A stretch of DNA of 64,000 bases, taken from assembly GCA_963921795.1 (NCBI GenBank), contig OY997651.1, positions 44,281,828 to 44,345,827 on the forward strand. The letters run 5' to 3'. The DNA comes from Nannobrachium achirus. Its lineage: Eukaryota; Chordata; Actinopteri; Myctophiformes; Myctophidae. Made by a program: the position numbers and the translations under genes. Of this stretch, positions 10,888-22,930 are shown piece after piece; position 1 is the first letter of the stretch, and each line of letters begins with the position of its first letter. The notes beneath the pieces are model-generated. The model saw only the letters and a program-made list of their open reading frames with translations. It ran no database searches and had not been told where the DNA came from.

Positions 10888-11148
10888 TCGTCGTTGTCGG
10901 GTGAAAACCTTGTATGTCCAAAACCGTTCGTTTTGCATTTATCATTTTAAAAATGATTTAAGCTAGTGAAAACAGCCGATCTACAAGTACACAACGCCTT
11001 GCACCGCGAGGCGTTGTGTGCTTGTAGATCGGCTGTTTTCGCTACTTTTGTGCGATGGCCTTGTATGATGAAGCAGGGCATTGCTTTGTGAAATAAACGT
11101 ACACATTTGAAACTTGGAGATACGAGGTTCCCACCCCGCCAACGACGA
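10888..11148. mobile_element. TCGTCG-family MITE, copy a
   Basis: The left end TCGTCGTTGTCGGGTG and a right end CCGCCAACGACGA form imperfect terminal inverted repeats flanked by TA. The interior carries TGATGAAGCAGGGC and an HP module of the CAAGTACAC/GTGTGCTTG type at 10970-11043. Ten copies of this approximately 250-bp family occur in this window. No transposase is seen; the TA flank fits Tc1/mariner-like insertion, but this is inference. It abuts the foldback element at 10874. Confidence 0.85.
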
Positions 11149-11165
11149 TATATGGAAGCCCGTTT

Positions 11166-11359
11166 CGGGGCGTCCGGTTGCCTACTGGTCAAGGCGCATA
11201 CCACATAGGCTCCGCCACATAGGCATGGTTGCCGGGCGTCGCCGGTTCGATTCCCGATCCGGACGACCTTTGCCGTCACTCCTCATCTCTCGCTCTCCCC
11301 ATTTCCTGTCAGTCTACTGTGTGCTATCAATAAAGGCATAAAGGCCAAAAAAAATAATA
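11166..11359 (+). mobile_element. tRNA-derived SINE (family of 1555)
   Basis: It has a B box GGTTCGATTCCCGATCC and tail CATTTCCTGTCAGTCTACTG...AATAAAGGC. The flanking direct repeat ATATGGAAGCCCGTTT/ATATGGGAGCCCGTTT (11150-11165, 11360-11375) is 16 bp with one mismatch. It landed directly at the right TA flank of the TCGTCG MITE. Confidence 0.88.
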
Positions 11360-11459
11360 ATATGGGAGCCCGTTTTGATTTGATATACGGCCCTCGGCTT
11401 GTCTGTATTGTGGTGTCTGGTGTCTCATCATCTTCCTCTTCACAATACCCCGACCCGTA

Positions 11460-11672
11460 CATTCTCTATCTCCATGGGGTTCAGGTTAGGTCAGTTGGCT
11501 GCCCAGTCTAACACAGTAATACCATGGTCAGCAAAACAGTTACCATACTAGCTTTGGCACTGCATCTCTATGAAGCTTGTTGGCAGACAGAAAGCATGGA
11601 GGGGCCATGGTATTACTGTGCTTGATTGGCCAGACCGCCCGCTCACCTGGCCTGACCCTCCGTAGAGAATCT
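11460..11672. repeat. foldback repeat
   Basis: Outer words ATTCTCTATCTCC and CCGTAGAGAAT, and inner words CACAGTAATACCATGG (11512-11527) and CCATGGTATTACTGTG (11605-11620, exact inverse), form arms of about 70 bp. It is probably a small non-autonomous DNA element; no target duplication was resolved. Confidence 0.6.
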
Positions 11673-11948
11673 ATGGGTTATTGTCAAGAGAAAGAGCAAC
11701 AATAGCCAGTACAGATGAGCTGAAGGCCGCTATCAAAGCAGCCTGGCCTTCCACAACACCTCAGCAGTGCCACAGGCTGACCACCTCCACACAACGCACA
11801 TTAATGCAGTCAATTGTGTAAAAAAAAAAGAGAGCCTTGACCAAGTATTGAGTGCATAAATTGTAGTATATAATAAGACTAGACTGAAGTCTTGAAGTAC
11901 GAAGTTGCTGTGAATAGATTATTTTAGCCTTTGTGCCTTGGTAAAGAA

Positions 11949-12352
11949 AGCAGGTGTTTTCAAACTTTTTGTAAATAACCTTTTCATCCACGGCACCCCT
12001 GAATTACACTGTTAATTTTTAGAATCTTACATTCTATTGGAGAAATATCAGTTTCCATCAGAACTGACTGAAAACAACGTTATACTTGACGTTTAACCAC
12101 TTGAACCCCAGCATGCCTATTCTGGGGGGAGATGGTTCACCAAAAATAGCCGATCTACAAGCTCGTAGAAGAGAGTTGTCGTAGATGGAAACGCATCAAG
12201 TACAGTGCAAATCAGGTCTGTTTTACTAAGTGATATTGATGTAGTGATATTGATGAATTCCAAATATTATCAAATGATCTCGCGGCACCCCTGGACTGGC
12301 ATCACGGCACCCCATGCAGGGTGCCCCGTCACCCACTTTGAAAACCCCTGTG
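11949..12352. mobile_element. hAT-like element with HP module
   Basis: The core ends CAGGTGTTTTCAAA and TTTGAAAACCCCTG are inverses. GTAAAGAA is duplicated at 11941-11948 and 12353-12360, two bases outside the CAGG/CCTG termini on both sides. Inside, TTAACCACTTGAACCCC (from 12093) precedes a half-degenerate HP module at 12140-12200. A relative at about 26726-26886 lacks this internal block and has plain TTAA at the same point. Confidence 0.82.
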
Positions 12353-12518
12353 GTAAAGAAGTGTTGAAGAGATGCAGGCAGATGGAGGTTCCAGACGGTT
12401 TGTTGCACAAACAGGCCTGGGTACGACGTAGGCGTTCCTGCATAACTAACTGGTATGATGATGATGTCACGTACATGTCCTCTATTGTTCATACAAAATA
12501 GAATTAATGTTCTTGCAG

Positions 12519-12668
<150 letters not shown>

Positions 12669-12789
12669 GTGTGGCCACCTCTATGTGTCAGTTAGGTGTT
12701 GATGTCCCTGTGGTTGCTGCTCCATGGTCATCAGCAGCACACAGCCTGCCTGATCGATACACAACCCAATAGGGTGGTGAGGGCCATGC

Positions 12790-12959
12790 ATCATACTGTC
12801 CAGGCCTACAGAGAGTGTGTGCGTGTGTTTGTGTGTGTGCGCTCGTGAGCGTGCATGTGTGCGCGTGGACTTGCTGCACAAACACTTGAGGAGATAAAAC
12901 AGACAAACGTAAACATTCTTCTTCACACATACACATACGTGCGCACACACACCCACACA

Positions 12960-13052
<93 letters not shown>
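12790..13052. repeat. GT-rich then (CA)n microsatellite
   Basis: Mixed GTGTGCG sequence (12808-12865), then a long CA run from about 12944 to 13052. No gene is present. Confidence 0.95.
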
Positions 13053-13054
<2 letters not shown>

Positions 13055-13059
13055 CTCCT

Positions 13060-13430
13060 ATAGATATTAATCCATTGAACTTTATAGCCTACTCCATTTT
13101 AACCATAGACTGGTGACATTAGAAGGACCCCAACCGAGATTCAAGGCAACCAGTTCGCAAAAACAGATTTTCAAGAAAGTAAAGAAATCCTTGTTTGTAG
13201 CATTATTAGTCTTATTTTTGCTCTTCTCAGTTCTCATTTGAAGGAATTTGTTGCTAGTTTTAAGCAAGATGCTTACCCCATTGGCGGAAGTATTTGCTTG
13301 ATATGAGACAATTTAGGCTAGATTTTTAATTAGATCAGGGCATTTTAGTTCTGACCAGAAACGATGCTGACTGCAAAGTAAAGTGGCCGAGAAGTTTTGG
13401 ATGTTGGTAGTTTATGCAAATTAAATATCT
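13060..13430. other. unassigned unique-looking stretch
   Basis: No repeat ends, tandem structure or exon pattern is recognised. Confidence 0.3.
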
Positions 13431-13625
13431 GTTCCTGCAGTATATGGTATTTTATTAATTAGTAGACTATAGCAGGAAGCTCTATAATCAACGACTCCAT
13501 TATTAGATTTAGAGCTATCTCGTCTATATTATGCTCGCAGTCTGTTCATTTTAATATCACACCGCACCAGCTGTACTAATAATCACACGTGCTATTTGAT
13601 ATAATAGAGCTATATATATATATGT
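13430..13625. promoter_or_regulatory. AT-rich, homeodomain-motif-rich noncoding block
   Basis: A non-repetitive block with ATTAATTAG, TATTAGATTTAG, TAATAATCACACG and other TAAT cores on both strands. Such texture is common in vertebrate developmental enhancers. This is a candidate only. Confidence 0.22.
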
Positions 13626-13907
13626 TCCATAACGCAACTCAAACAGAGCATCTAATCCTTTCAGGGATGGCTTGTGGCTTTCCCACAGCTTGTAATTGCA
13701 TTACAGTATGTGCATTACGTTCAATTTGTATTTACTTTGTCAGTGGCACTTGATCATATCATTTAGGATTGTATTCATTATGTTTGTCGTTGCACGGCTG
13801 TGAGGTGAATGAGTTGTTTGTTCAGGTGTATGTTGGGATTGCTATTAATATGTTTGAACTTGAGTTCTCTCAGTTGAAATCTTTGGTTTGAGTGTAACAG
13901 CGTTTAA

Positions 13908-14399
13908 CCTATTTAGGCCTAGAATTATTTAATGCTTCAACTATTGAAAAATAGCAGATATACAAGCTCACAGCGCGGCACCGAGTGCCGCGCTGCGAGC
14001 TTGAAGATCTGCTATTTTTGAAAAGTCGCGAAAATGTTTTCAAATCTTTGAATACATGTATTTTTAAAGAGAACATTTGTAACTCAAATATTTGCTTCTG
14101 GGGGGTCCCTGGAACAACATATTTTGAGATGAGGGTCCGCGTAACATTGGTCCGCGTAACATTGACATGAAAACGTTTGAGAACCACTGATTTAGAAGAT
14201 ATATTTAGAAGACATTTATATAATCGGGTCAAAAATATCGAAAGACTTGCACAAAAATAGCACATCTACAAGCTTGCACTGCTGCGCTGTGAGCTTGTAT
14301 ATCTGCTATTTTTTAATGGTTAACGCATAAAATAATGGTTAAAAAAGTGGTTAAAATATAAAGTGACACAGATTTGCATTCAGTCCTAAATGTGTATAA
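13908..14399. mobile_element. TTAA-flanked HP element, copy with two HP modules
   Basis: TTAA (13904-13907) precedes CCTATTTAGGCCTAG; the degraded right end CAGTCCTAAATGTGTATAA is a rough inverse. HP modules lie at 13944-14022 (core GCGCGGCACCGAGTGCCGCGC) and 14252-14315. The interior shares GTCCCTGGAACAACATATTTTGAG with the relatives at 54165, 59157 and 60170. It is noncoding. Confidence 0.75.
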
Positions 14400-14402
14400 A
14401 GC

Positions 14403-14985
14403 CTATAGAGAGTAACTGCGCGTGTTGTTCGCACAGGTTTCTCACAGTCAGATGAATCATCCAATTTTCACACGCTAGAACAGCTGCATCTGGATATAGA
14501 CAGCAGCGTCTCTAAGCATATCGGTGGCAACGTGACAACGTACTCCATGAACTGCAGGCTGGGTCGTGACTTCAATCTTTGCAGTTCTTTTCTTATAGTT
14601 TCGCTGTTGCCTTGTTCGTGTTGGAGCATAATACAATAAAATAAATTCATGGGAACCAATTTAAAGGAACACAACTGAACATGATGAAAGTGAATGTTGT
14701 TAATTAAGGGTTGTTTGAAGTCACACTCTTATTCTGGAATTTAAAAAAAATCTATAGCCTGGCAGCAATAGAACTCCTTCTCTGTTGCACAACATCACAA
14801 GGCAGTGATTTCTTTAGTTAGTGTGGTTGCTATAGGCAACCGCACAATTGTTCTTGTTCGTCTATGTTCTGTAAACTTTTATTTCACCCCAGAGTAAAAA
14901 AAAAGTTAAATGGATATCTGTAACTTTTCTGATTGGACAATATGATGTCCAGTCAGACAGGATTATCACAGTATGTAATATACAG
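14403..14985. other. unassigned stretch
   Basis: No recognised repeat ends. Small frames in this interval have no domain. Confidence 0.3.
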
Positions 14986-14990
14986 AGTAA

Positions 14991-15225
14991 AGGCCTATTC
15001 CCACTGGGCCAGATAACAGATAAAAAAATCTCTTTCTCCAGATATGTTTCCATTCAAAGTGGATGGCAGATAAAAAAAAAAAATATTTGCCACAGATAAA
15101 AGTATCTGTGGCAAATATCTGTGGTAGATATTTTTTTATCTGTATCTACCATCCACTTTGAATGGAAAAATATCTGGAGAAAGAGATCTTTTTATCTGTT
15201 ATCTGGCCAAGTGGGAATGGGCCTT
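14991..15225. mobile_element. foldback MITE with TAA duplication (Harbinger-like)
   Basis: Arms begin AGGCCTATTCCCACTGGGCC and return as its near inverse (GGCCAAGTGGGAATGGGCCT), with internal complementary CAGATAACAGATAAAAA blocks, so the whole 235 bp folds on itself. TAA is duplicated at 14988-14990 and 15226-15228; three-base TWA duplication is typical of PIF/Harbinger. Its right junction creates the TTAA used by the next element. Confidence 0.82.
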
Positions 15226-15228
15226 AAG

Positions 15229-15534
15229 GGCTTTGCAGACAGGCGTGATTCTTTGCACGAAAAAAAATGAACATTTCACTTGTTTTAAAGAGACCAATGA
15301 TTCTCTATGTGAGATTTGCTGTGCGGCAAGTGGCTGCGGCAGTGCGTTTTTTCCCCCCAATCAAACCCAGTTCGATTCGTGCGTCTTTTTGCATGCGGCA
15401 AAAACTCATTGACTCCTTTTATGACTCCTTTTCGGATCCGCAGTGCGGATTCCGCACAGCATTGCACACCAAATCCAATGCGTTTTAATCATGCAGCAAA
15501 CCGAAAAGGCGCAACGGGCCTGTGTGCGAAGCCC
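15229..15534. mobile_element. TTAA-type MITE (family of 3165)
   Basis: GGGCTTTGCAGACAGG and CCTGTGTGCGAAGCCC are near-perfect inverse ends with TTAA on both sides (15225-15228, 15535-15538). The interior matches 3165-3488. Frames on both strands are shared with that copy only because the repeat is shared. Confidence 0.82.
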
Positions 15535-15878
15535 TTAAGACGTAATTCATTTTCCCATCAGATTCTTCGCGACTCACGTCAGTGCAACCACACTTGCCAT
15601 TTCCCAGAGTTGAACCTTTCTATATATATTTTGTCAGTATAATAAACTGCACGGTCAGCAGCTGTGTCTCCATCTCTCACCCCGTCTATGGTGAAACAGA
15701 ACAATAGCCTGGAGGCTAGTTGGGAGCTGGGGTTTGTGGACATGCTAGGGCTTCATAGCACCCTGGCTTCCCATCCAGCTACTGTATAGCACTCTCATGG
15801 AGGGTGTGAATGTCTCTTGATGGAGGGTGCGGGGATGTCTAATGATCTCACAGGCTGCAGGGTATGTCTTGTCAAAAC

Positions 15879-16200
15879 CAGTGGTGTAAAGTAACTAAGT
15901 ACATTTACTTAAGTACTGTACCTAAGTACAATGTTGACGTATTTGTACTTTACTTGAGTATTTCCAGTTTCCAATGCTTTTACTTCTACTACACTACATC
16001 TCAGATCCAAATATTGTACTTTTACTCCACTGCATTCATATGAAAACGTTAGTTAATTTATAGATTTAGATTATTATTACAAAACATACATTAACCACTA
16101 CAACCCTACTGTATGCATGTTGGCCATTTGAAAGTAGCCGATGTACAAGCTCACAATGCGTCACGATTGATCTACCATAATTTCTACTAACTTCTACTAA
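15879..16200 (+). mobile_element. CAGTGGTG-type hAT element, 3' end unclear, partial HP module
   Basis: It starts CAGTGGTGTAAAGTAACTAA and runs through GTACTTTACTTGAGTATTTCC, a sequence abundant in teleosts. TTAACCACTACAACCCTAC near 16093 is followed by an HP left arm AGTAGCCGATGTACAAGCTC (16133-16152) with a broken right arm. The right terminus is not recognisable. Confidence 0.8.
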
Positions 16201-16209
16201 AATCAAAAT

Positions 16210-16755
16210 GTTTTAATACAATATACTTTGTCTCACAACGCACATTTCGTTTAATTTCTATTTGTTTTAAATATTATTTGGTGCCAGCATGTTGGCACTG
16301 GAAATGTGTTCTTTACATTGTGCCTGAATAATCCCATAACGGATGTGGCTGTGAAAGGCAGCCAGACACAAAAATATTATTCATTCATTCATAAATAGCA
16401 CAAAAAAAGATTGTAGATTGTAAAAAAACTAACAAATAAAAACATCCGGATTGACCAGCTCAATCACTGATGCACCCCTAATTGCTGCAAGCATGTCTCT
16501 ATCTCGTCATAGGCTACACCATCAGCCCATGAAAAGCGGAAGGATTTTATGGCTTGCTGAGATCCTGCTGTGCCGTGTTGAAGCAGTAGGAGGTTGTGCG
16601 CGTGTGATTCAACAGCATATTGTGAGTGCTGGGTATGTGGCGGTGGTTGGATCACCCTTAATGAGAAGAAACAGCAGGATGCAGACATATTATGTTCTTA
16701 ATAAGCAGCACGTTGCTGTTCTCCACACCTCATCAGCTTCACAACAACAACCAAC
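16210..16755. other. unassigned stretch
   Basis: A 131-codon frame runs from 16451 through the hAT end at 16764, so it is not a conserved protein. No other structure is recognised. Confidence 0.3.
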
Positions 16756-16763
16756 ACTGCCTT

Positions 16764-17132
16764 CAGTGGCGTCAGTTCAGCAAAAGCTATGGCAACAGGA
16801 CTGGTGTCTTGCACGCGCGCCTTCCAGTCATGTTGCCATACCTTAGCGACAGGCATGATGATGGCCTGGGCCACAGGGTAGTGCTCCAAGCACCTAGGCT
16901 GGTAATTCAGCCTTTGCAGCGTTGCAGGTTCAAGTCCAGATCCTGGCGACCTTTGCTTCCCTTTCTCTCTCCCCTTTTTCTGTCAGCATTCTTTACACTC
17001 ATCAATAAAGGCAGAAAAAAAGTGCACTATTGCTATCAATGGATAGTATTATTTTAAGAAGTAAATGTTTTTCTCCCCTTGAGCCAAGGTATGGCAGCTG
17101 CCATACCTTGCCATACCCGAGTGATGCCTCTG
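16764..17132. mobile_element. hAT element (family of 7029) with nested SINE
   Basis: The left end CAGTGGCGTCAGTTCAGC matches the right end of 7029-7588. The right end GAGTGATGCCTCTG is an imperfect inverse. Flanks ACTGCCTT (16756-16763) and ACTTCCTT (17133-17140) agree at 7 of 8 bases. Most of the interior is occupied by a SINE (about 16857-17022). This copy shows no HP module. Confidence 0.75.
16857..17022 (+). mobile_element. diverged tRNA-derived SINE nested in hAT
   Basis: GGCCTGGGCCACAGGG, a B-box-like GCAGGTTCAAGTCC and a tail TTTCTGTCAGCATTCTT...CAATAAAGGCAG identify a diverged member of the 1555 family. Confidence 0.7.
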
Positions 17133-17195
17133 ACTTCCTTGTCGCTAACTCGCAAGTGGCTGAACTCACCAATCAGAGGCTAGAAGGACAGAGAG

Positions 17196-17238
17196 ACAGA
17201 CTGACTGACTGACTGACTGACTGACTGACTGACTGACT
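17196..17238. repeat. (GACT)n microsatellite
   Basis: About ten tandem CTGA/GACT units. Confidence 0.95.
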
Positions 17239-17631
17239 AAAGAAAACCATTATTATATAACGGTTTTAAAGATACTGATGTAAATGTTTAAAACATGTAA
17301 ATATGATCCACCGTGGTTCCCATCTGGGAATTAGCTGAAAGACTATGTAAATAATAAGACTAGACAAGCCTGGTTAAGCTGGACCTTAATACATGTATGC
17401 CAAGTGGAGATAAGTGTGGGGATTTGAATTATGATTAATGTTCACAACGTATGGTGGTGTGTTCCATGCATGAGTGTAGCACATTGGTACTGTGTGGGTG
17501 CAAGTTCTCCACTTCATTTACAATAACGCACAGCTCACCCAAGACTATAGAGATGTATCATCCAGCCTGTAGGGGGATGTCAACAGCCATTTGGAGCACT
17601 GAGTTCAACTCTCTGGGGATGTAGAAATGCT

Positions 17632-17730
17632 TCGCTTTTGGCCTGGGCCACTGGCGTACCGGTTCTGATACCTGACAGCGTGTTGCGGGTTCGACTCCCC
17701 GATTCCGACTCCCCATTTCCTGTGCGCTGC
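17632..17730 (+). mobile_element. truncated tRNA-derived SINE
   Basis: TTTGGCCTGGGCCACTGGCG, then CTGACAGCGTGTTGCGGGTTCGACTCC and CATTTCCTGT. The head and B box are shared with 28500-28695; the tail is lost. Confidence 0.65.
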
Positions 17731-18945
17731 ATCCAGTTGGTGTTACCTCGCGGCACTTCACGCACCTCAATACTGCGCCGCGCCGCTGTGTGTTCCCCTT
17801 AACTTTGATGGTCAGCAGCTCCAGAACCGGGAGAAGAGTGCAGAGTAGGGCATTCACGAATAGTGATTTTTAGTATTCGAATTATTCTACCTCAAAGTAT
17901 TCGAATAGTCGAATATTCGACAGGACTGGCCAAACTGGCCAAACTGTCAAATATTAAGTAAGCAAGAGGCGAACATTGTGGAAATAGCCGATCTACATGC
18001 TCACAACGCCTCCCACGCGAGGCGTTGTGAGCATGTAGATCTACTATTTTCCACTATATTTATCTGCGGAACCGAGTCACATTAAATGTAATACCTACAA
18101 TTCCTAGTGCTTGTCAGGGTTCTTATGACTTCCTATCTAGCCAAGCGTTATAAACCATGAAGAAATATATATATTCTTTTTTAGGACAAAACAATAAAAA
18201 TGTTAAAATAAACGAATATTCGACTTCGGTGAACAACGTCGAATAGTGACTTAAGATAGCAAAAAATGTAGATTCAACGTTGACATATAGTGGGTAGTGT
18301 TGAATTTTGGTTACGATTGAAGACTGATGGTTTTTCTACATTGATTCACTGTTGTATTGCAGCGCAACATTCAAGGCTTGAAATGCCAGCATTGAATCTG
18401 CGTTGAATCTATGGTCCAAATTCAATGATTAAAATGTCAACATTCAATCAGCATTGAATCTATGCTGTTTGCCTTTTTCTTTTTCTTTTTTCTTGATGGG
18501 GGGAGGGGGGAGGCACACCCCTCCTCACACCCCCCCCTCCCCCCATATAATGATTGAAATGACAACATTGATTCAACGTTTTATCCATGCAGTTTGCCAT
18601 TTTCTTTTATTTTTTTCTTGTTGGGGGGAGGGGGGCAACCCACTCCTCCTCCTCCCCCCTCCTCCCTCCCCCCCTCCTCCTCCTACCAACATTGATTCAA
18701 TGTTTATCTATGACATTTGCCTTATTCTTTTTTGACGGGTGAGAGAGGGGGGATGCCTTCGCCTCCCCTCCCCTCCTCCCCCTACCTTCGCTAACCCTAA
18801 CCTTAGCTGCCCTTGGGTTAGGGTTAGCCTTCTGGAGCCCATGGAGTGAATCTAAAATCAGATTCTCGATCAGTGCGTCGCTCCGATTCGCCCAATATAA
18901 GTTTCCTTCCACACAGACCTACGGTTTACAACTATAGGCTCTTAA

Positions 18946-19622
18946 AGGACAACTCCGCCCTAAATCACTTCTAGGCTGTGTTTCTTACTTGTTTTGATCC
19001 AAAATGACTGTCCATGGGGTCTATTAGGCATAAATGCTCCTGTTGTCTGATTTCCACAGCCAAAGCCAGCAGTCCGCAAAGCATAAAGTGGAACCCATAA
19101 GCCTCTTGCTTTTACACTCTTTATTTCTAGTCAAAAGTAATTTTCTTTTTCATGAATGTGTTACTAGTTGTCATTACAAACACATCCATGCCTTTGTTAT
19201 CCCATACAAGCCACCACAGTCTCTAAAATCATGTTTTGAGGTCAGCACTCTGCTGAACTGTCAATCAAAGTGAACGTACTGGCCAATCACAGTGCGTCTT
19301 TTCCGGGACTTGGCAAAAAGCATAACAGCCTAACATCTGTTTAGCAGTGTGTGGTGTCTTTTTTTGAGACATCCAAGGCATGGATGTGTTTGTAATGACA
19401 ACTAGTAACACATTCATGAAAAAGAAAAATCACTTTTGACCACAATAAATAGTGTACAAGCAATATGCTTATGGGCTCCAGTCTATGCTCTGAGGGCTGC
19501 TGGCTTCGGCTGTGGAAATCGGACAACAGGAGCATTTCTGCCTAATAGACCCCATGGACAGTAATTTTGGATCAACACAAGTAAGAAACACAGCCTAGAA
19601 GTGATTTAGGCGGAGTTGTCCT
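18946..19622. mobile_element. 677-bp foldback element
   Basis: The left arm starts AGGACAACTCCGCCCTAAAT and the right arm ends with its near inverse. Both arms read TGTTGTC...TTCCACAGCC and CATGAATGTGTTACTAGTTG in mirrored order, so similar protein frames appear on opposite strands (19034-19273 and 19341-19535). Flanks are TTAA and TCAA. The central loop is 19201-19375. No transposase is present. Confidence 0.82.
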
Positions 19623-19820
19623 TCAATTTCCAAGTGCAGCGGTTCTCAAACTATGGGTCGCGACCCAAAGTGGAAGGAAAAAAAGACGATGTCCCTCACT
19701 CGGATATTACACCAGGCAGTCGTCTCGTGCATCAACTGACGACGATAGGCCGTGCTTCAATACACAATGTCACATCATGCATGTATAATTTGGGGGGCTG
19801 CGTCCACGACCAACGTGAAA

Positions 19821-19822
19821 CC

Positions 19823-19854
<32 letters not shown>

Positions 19855-19886
19855 CCCGACACCACACACACACACACACACACACA

Positions 19887-19960
<74 letters not shown>
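19821..19960. repeat. (CT)n then (CA)n microsatellite
   Basis: A CT run (19822-19844) is followed by a long CA run to about 19960. Confidence 0.97.
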
Positions 19961-19961
<1 letters not shown>

Positions 19962-20154
19962 CTAGGCAGGAAATATTATTCATATTAAAGAGATGGAAAA
20001 TTCAATGGAGTTGGTCCTGAATGACTGCGACACTTGTAAGTGTGAAAGGTCACTGAAAATATTGAAAACGTGACCTTTGGGCCTAAACAAATCATGAGAT
20101 ATTAGAAAAACATCAAAGGGATGGTGGGGGTGATCATCACTTGGATCTCAATAC

Positions 20155-20500
20155 ATAAATATCACAACACTGACCTCATCAAACCCTACATAGTCATACA
20201 TGGAGATGACTGGATCATCACCTAGATATCCATATGGAATGACAATGACTCAACATCTCATGTCACCCTCGGGGATCTCCAAATATGGGCATATATGGGC
20301 CCATATATAGGTAATGTCCATATGGACACATTCGGAGATCCCTTATGTGTCTCTCCATAGATGGAGCTGACTATAATCACCTGCCATATCCCTGCCCATA
20401 TATGTTTCTATGCATATATGGAGCTGACTATCTGATCCTCATATATGAAGATCACGTCACTGATCTCATCAAACACTGGCCTACGTCATGTTGTAGTCAT
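20155..20500. repeat. CATATATGG-rich interspersed repeat
   Basis: Recurrent CATATATGGGC, GATGACTGGATCATC and TCATCAAACACTG words are shared with 1-115 and 46604-46960. The class is unknown. Confidence 0.45.
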
Positions 20501-20929
20501 CAGATGGACTACACTTTAACTTTATGCATCGGGTGGAAGCAGTTTACCCTCAAATACTTCCATGTGTTCAAGGGCATGGTCATTTTAGTTCCTACAAAAT
20601 AAAACAGATGAGGTGTAGTTTAGCTTATTCTTTTAAGATGCAAAAATAAATATATATGTGAGTGTACTTTTCAGAGTAGCAATTGATTGCTGTTCAGGTG
20701 ACAACAGATTGAATATTAACACAATATCTTAATGCTACTAAGTCAAAGAGAGTCAGTTAGTGTATAAAACGACTGTTTTTCGGTATAAAAATTAACTCTG
20801 CTCTGGCCAGGAGAATTTGGCAAATCTTTTATGGCCTGGGAACAAGTTTATTAATGGCCAACTATTTTCCTACGTTGATTCAACCATATTTTGCTATCTG
20901 GGTAGTATCAATATTCAAGTAGTAGTAGT

Positions 20930-22440
20930 ATTAATATGCAGCTGGAACAGGGGGTCCCTGGAGCTCCGGGGGTCTTGGGAGGGGTGGAGGTTGTGGTTTG
21001 CCAGGCAAGGACTGTGTGTGCAAAGTTTGGCATGGTTGGGGCAACGGTGGCAGAGATATGAGTTGGGGAAAAGTGTGACGTGACGGACAGCCAGCATTTT
21101 CACGCGACAGGACCAACTACATCGGACTCAATGTCAAAAATCAAGTCAGAATAAGTGTATTTTATCTGAAAAAATATATAATTGATGCTGTGTGTTTTTT
21201 TATAACATTCCTATGTAAAATAAAATCCGGATTTATTAATATAATTATAGGCTATTAATGATATTATTAAAATTATTTATAGTATGTATTATAATTATAA
21301 TAGTTGTAATAATTATTGTTATTATCATTATCAATCAATTTATTATCTAATATAATCTTTGCATAAGTGTTGTTCATCACATGAGAAACAATGCATTGTT
21401 GCATCAGCAGTTACAGGGTTAAGTTCGCAAACTTGGTTAGACCAGTGACATCACACAGAGTGACATCACACGGTGCTTTGATGTGCCTGCAGAGTGAAAC
21501 TGGATTGAACCGGTTTGTTTGAATTGACTCAGTGACTCACTGCCACTGCTAGTGAGTGTGAATGCAGGCTGAAGGCTCTCTCATGGACTATATTTATATC
21601 TCCTTTTGGTAGGTGAAATTTAAACAATACTTAACCACTGGATAATGTATGTTAAGAATGTTGTCTGTGGTGTTTTTGTTTGTGGTGTTTCCTGAAGGGC
21701 CCATGCTAACCAGTAGACAAATACAAAGCTAATGCTAACTGATGCTAAAGTTACAGTACATCCTAAAGGAACTGAATGTTCCAACTGTGTTGAATAACTT
21801 ATACTATGCCCTTTTGATAGAAGTGGCAGTTTTTTGGTTTTGTGTTATCATAGGTGCTTTGCTGTGTACTGTAGTATGTGTGGCTAACAAAGCTAACATT
21901 AGTTAGCAATTGTTCCATGTTAGCAGCATGTGTTGTTTGTAGCTAGCTAGCTAATGTCAATGTGCTAGTTGTTCAATGGTAGCAGAGAGTGTACAAATGG
22001 AACCAAACAACTCCTAACAGGTTAATTTGGTTCCATTTGTACACTGTTAGAGTTAAGGGGAGACCTTGACATTTTAATCTGTTGTTGACTGTTAGCCCCC
22101 AAAATAATCACATTTGAACTGCATGGGGAGTTTTGGGGACCTCCCAAAATATTCACATTTTATGGGGACCCTCCACCCACCAAGCACTTGGACTGCAGTG
22201 AGCTTGTAGATCTGCTATTTTCACATTGCCTCTTTCTTATATCAGCTGACAATTTGGCCAATGTTTGACCAGTTTGTATTTAGTGTTGTTTACTTTTGAT
22301 GTTAGATCTTATAGTGGAGCTGATGTTAACACCACTGACACCAGCCAGACAAAATGACACATCTGACACTCAAAGGAGGCATGTGCTTGATCCATCATCA
22401 TTTGTCAGATCATTTCATTTAATTTCTGGAATCAAATTGG
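20930..22440. other. unassigned interior of the 10-kb composite
   Basis: No coding exon is recognised. Features seen are an AT-rich ATTATTA stretch (21230-21360), a perfect 19-base inverted repeat GTGTACAAATGGAACCAAA at about 21988-22044, and an HP right arm AGCTTGTAGATCTGCTATTT at 22201-22220 whose left arm is missing. Confidence 0.4.
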
Positions 22441-22454
22441 TTTAATTAATTGAT

Positions 22455-22605
<151 letters not shown>

Positions 22606-22930
22606 ACACTGTAGGAAGAGTCCTTCAAGGCGTGTTAAAGAGGACTACGCAAATCACTGCCTTGTTTCCATACCTGGCCGATCCCTAGGGCACTTTGGGC
22701 TATGTAAGTACATAATACAAGTCTAACTTCTTTACTCCTCACTCCTGGAATTGCTCGAAAAGACAAGAGTGAGATTTCAACTAAATTTCAACAAATGTTC
22801 TATATGCTGACCCCAACAAGTTGATCGCCACAGATGTCAGACCTGTTGACCTTGATTTTAGCAATTCTCCAGACAAGGGCATGTGTTTAGTTTTTTAAGG
22901 AGAAAAATAAAACACGTTCTTGTTTTTTAG

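Larger units (their letters stand above)
18252..20905. mobile_element. AGATAGCAAAA-ended, GATTCAAC-rich repeat (first copy)
   Basis: AGATAGCAAAAAATGTAGAT at about 18257 and CATATTTTGCTATCTGGG at 20886-20903 are rough inverse ends. The interior is rich in TTGATTCAACGTT and homopurine/homopyrimidine blocks (18484-18545, 18622-18683, 18735-18784). The same right end recurs at about 27876-27893. The copy is broken by the foldback element at 18946 and a CA tract. No target duplication is clear. Confidence 0.5.

Noticed and set aside
18813-18830. Telomere-like GGGTTAGGGTTAG; also at 58421
   Set aside because: Two to three units only; too short for an interstitial telomere tract.
19034-19535. Similar proteins on opposite strands (MLLLSDFHSQSQQ and MLLLSDFHSRSQQ)
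   Set aside because: They are the mirrored arms of the foldback element 18946-19622, not paired genes.
22615-22703. Exon-like block (CTGTAG before, GTAAGT after) open in one frame
   Set aside because: Its open frame does not join in phase to the exon at 22931 and the peptide is not recognised; too weak to list.
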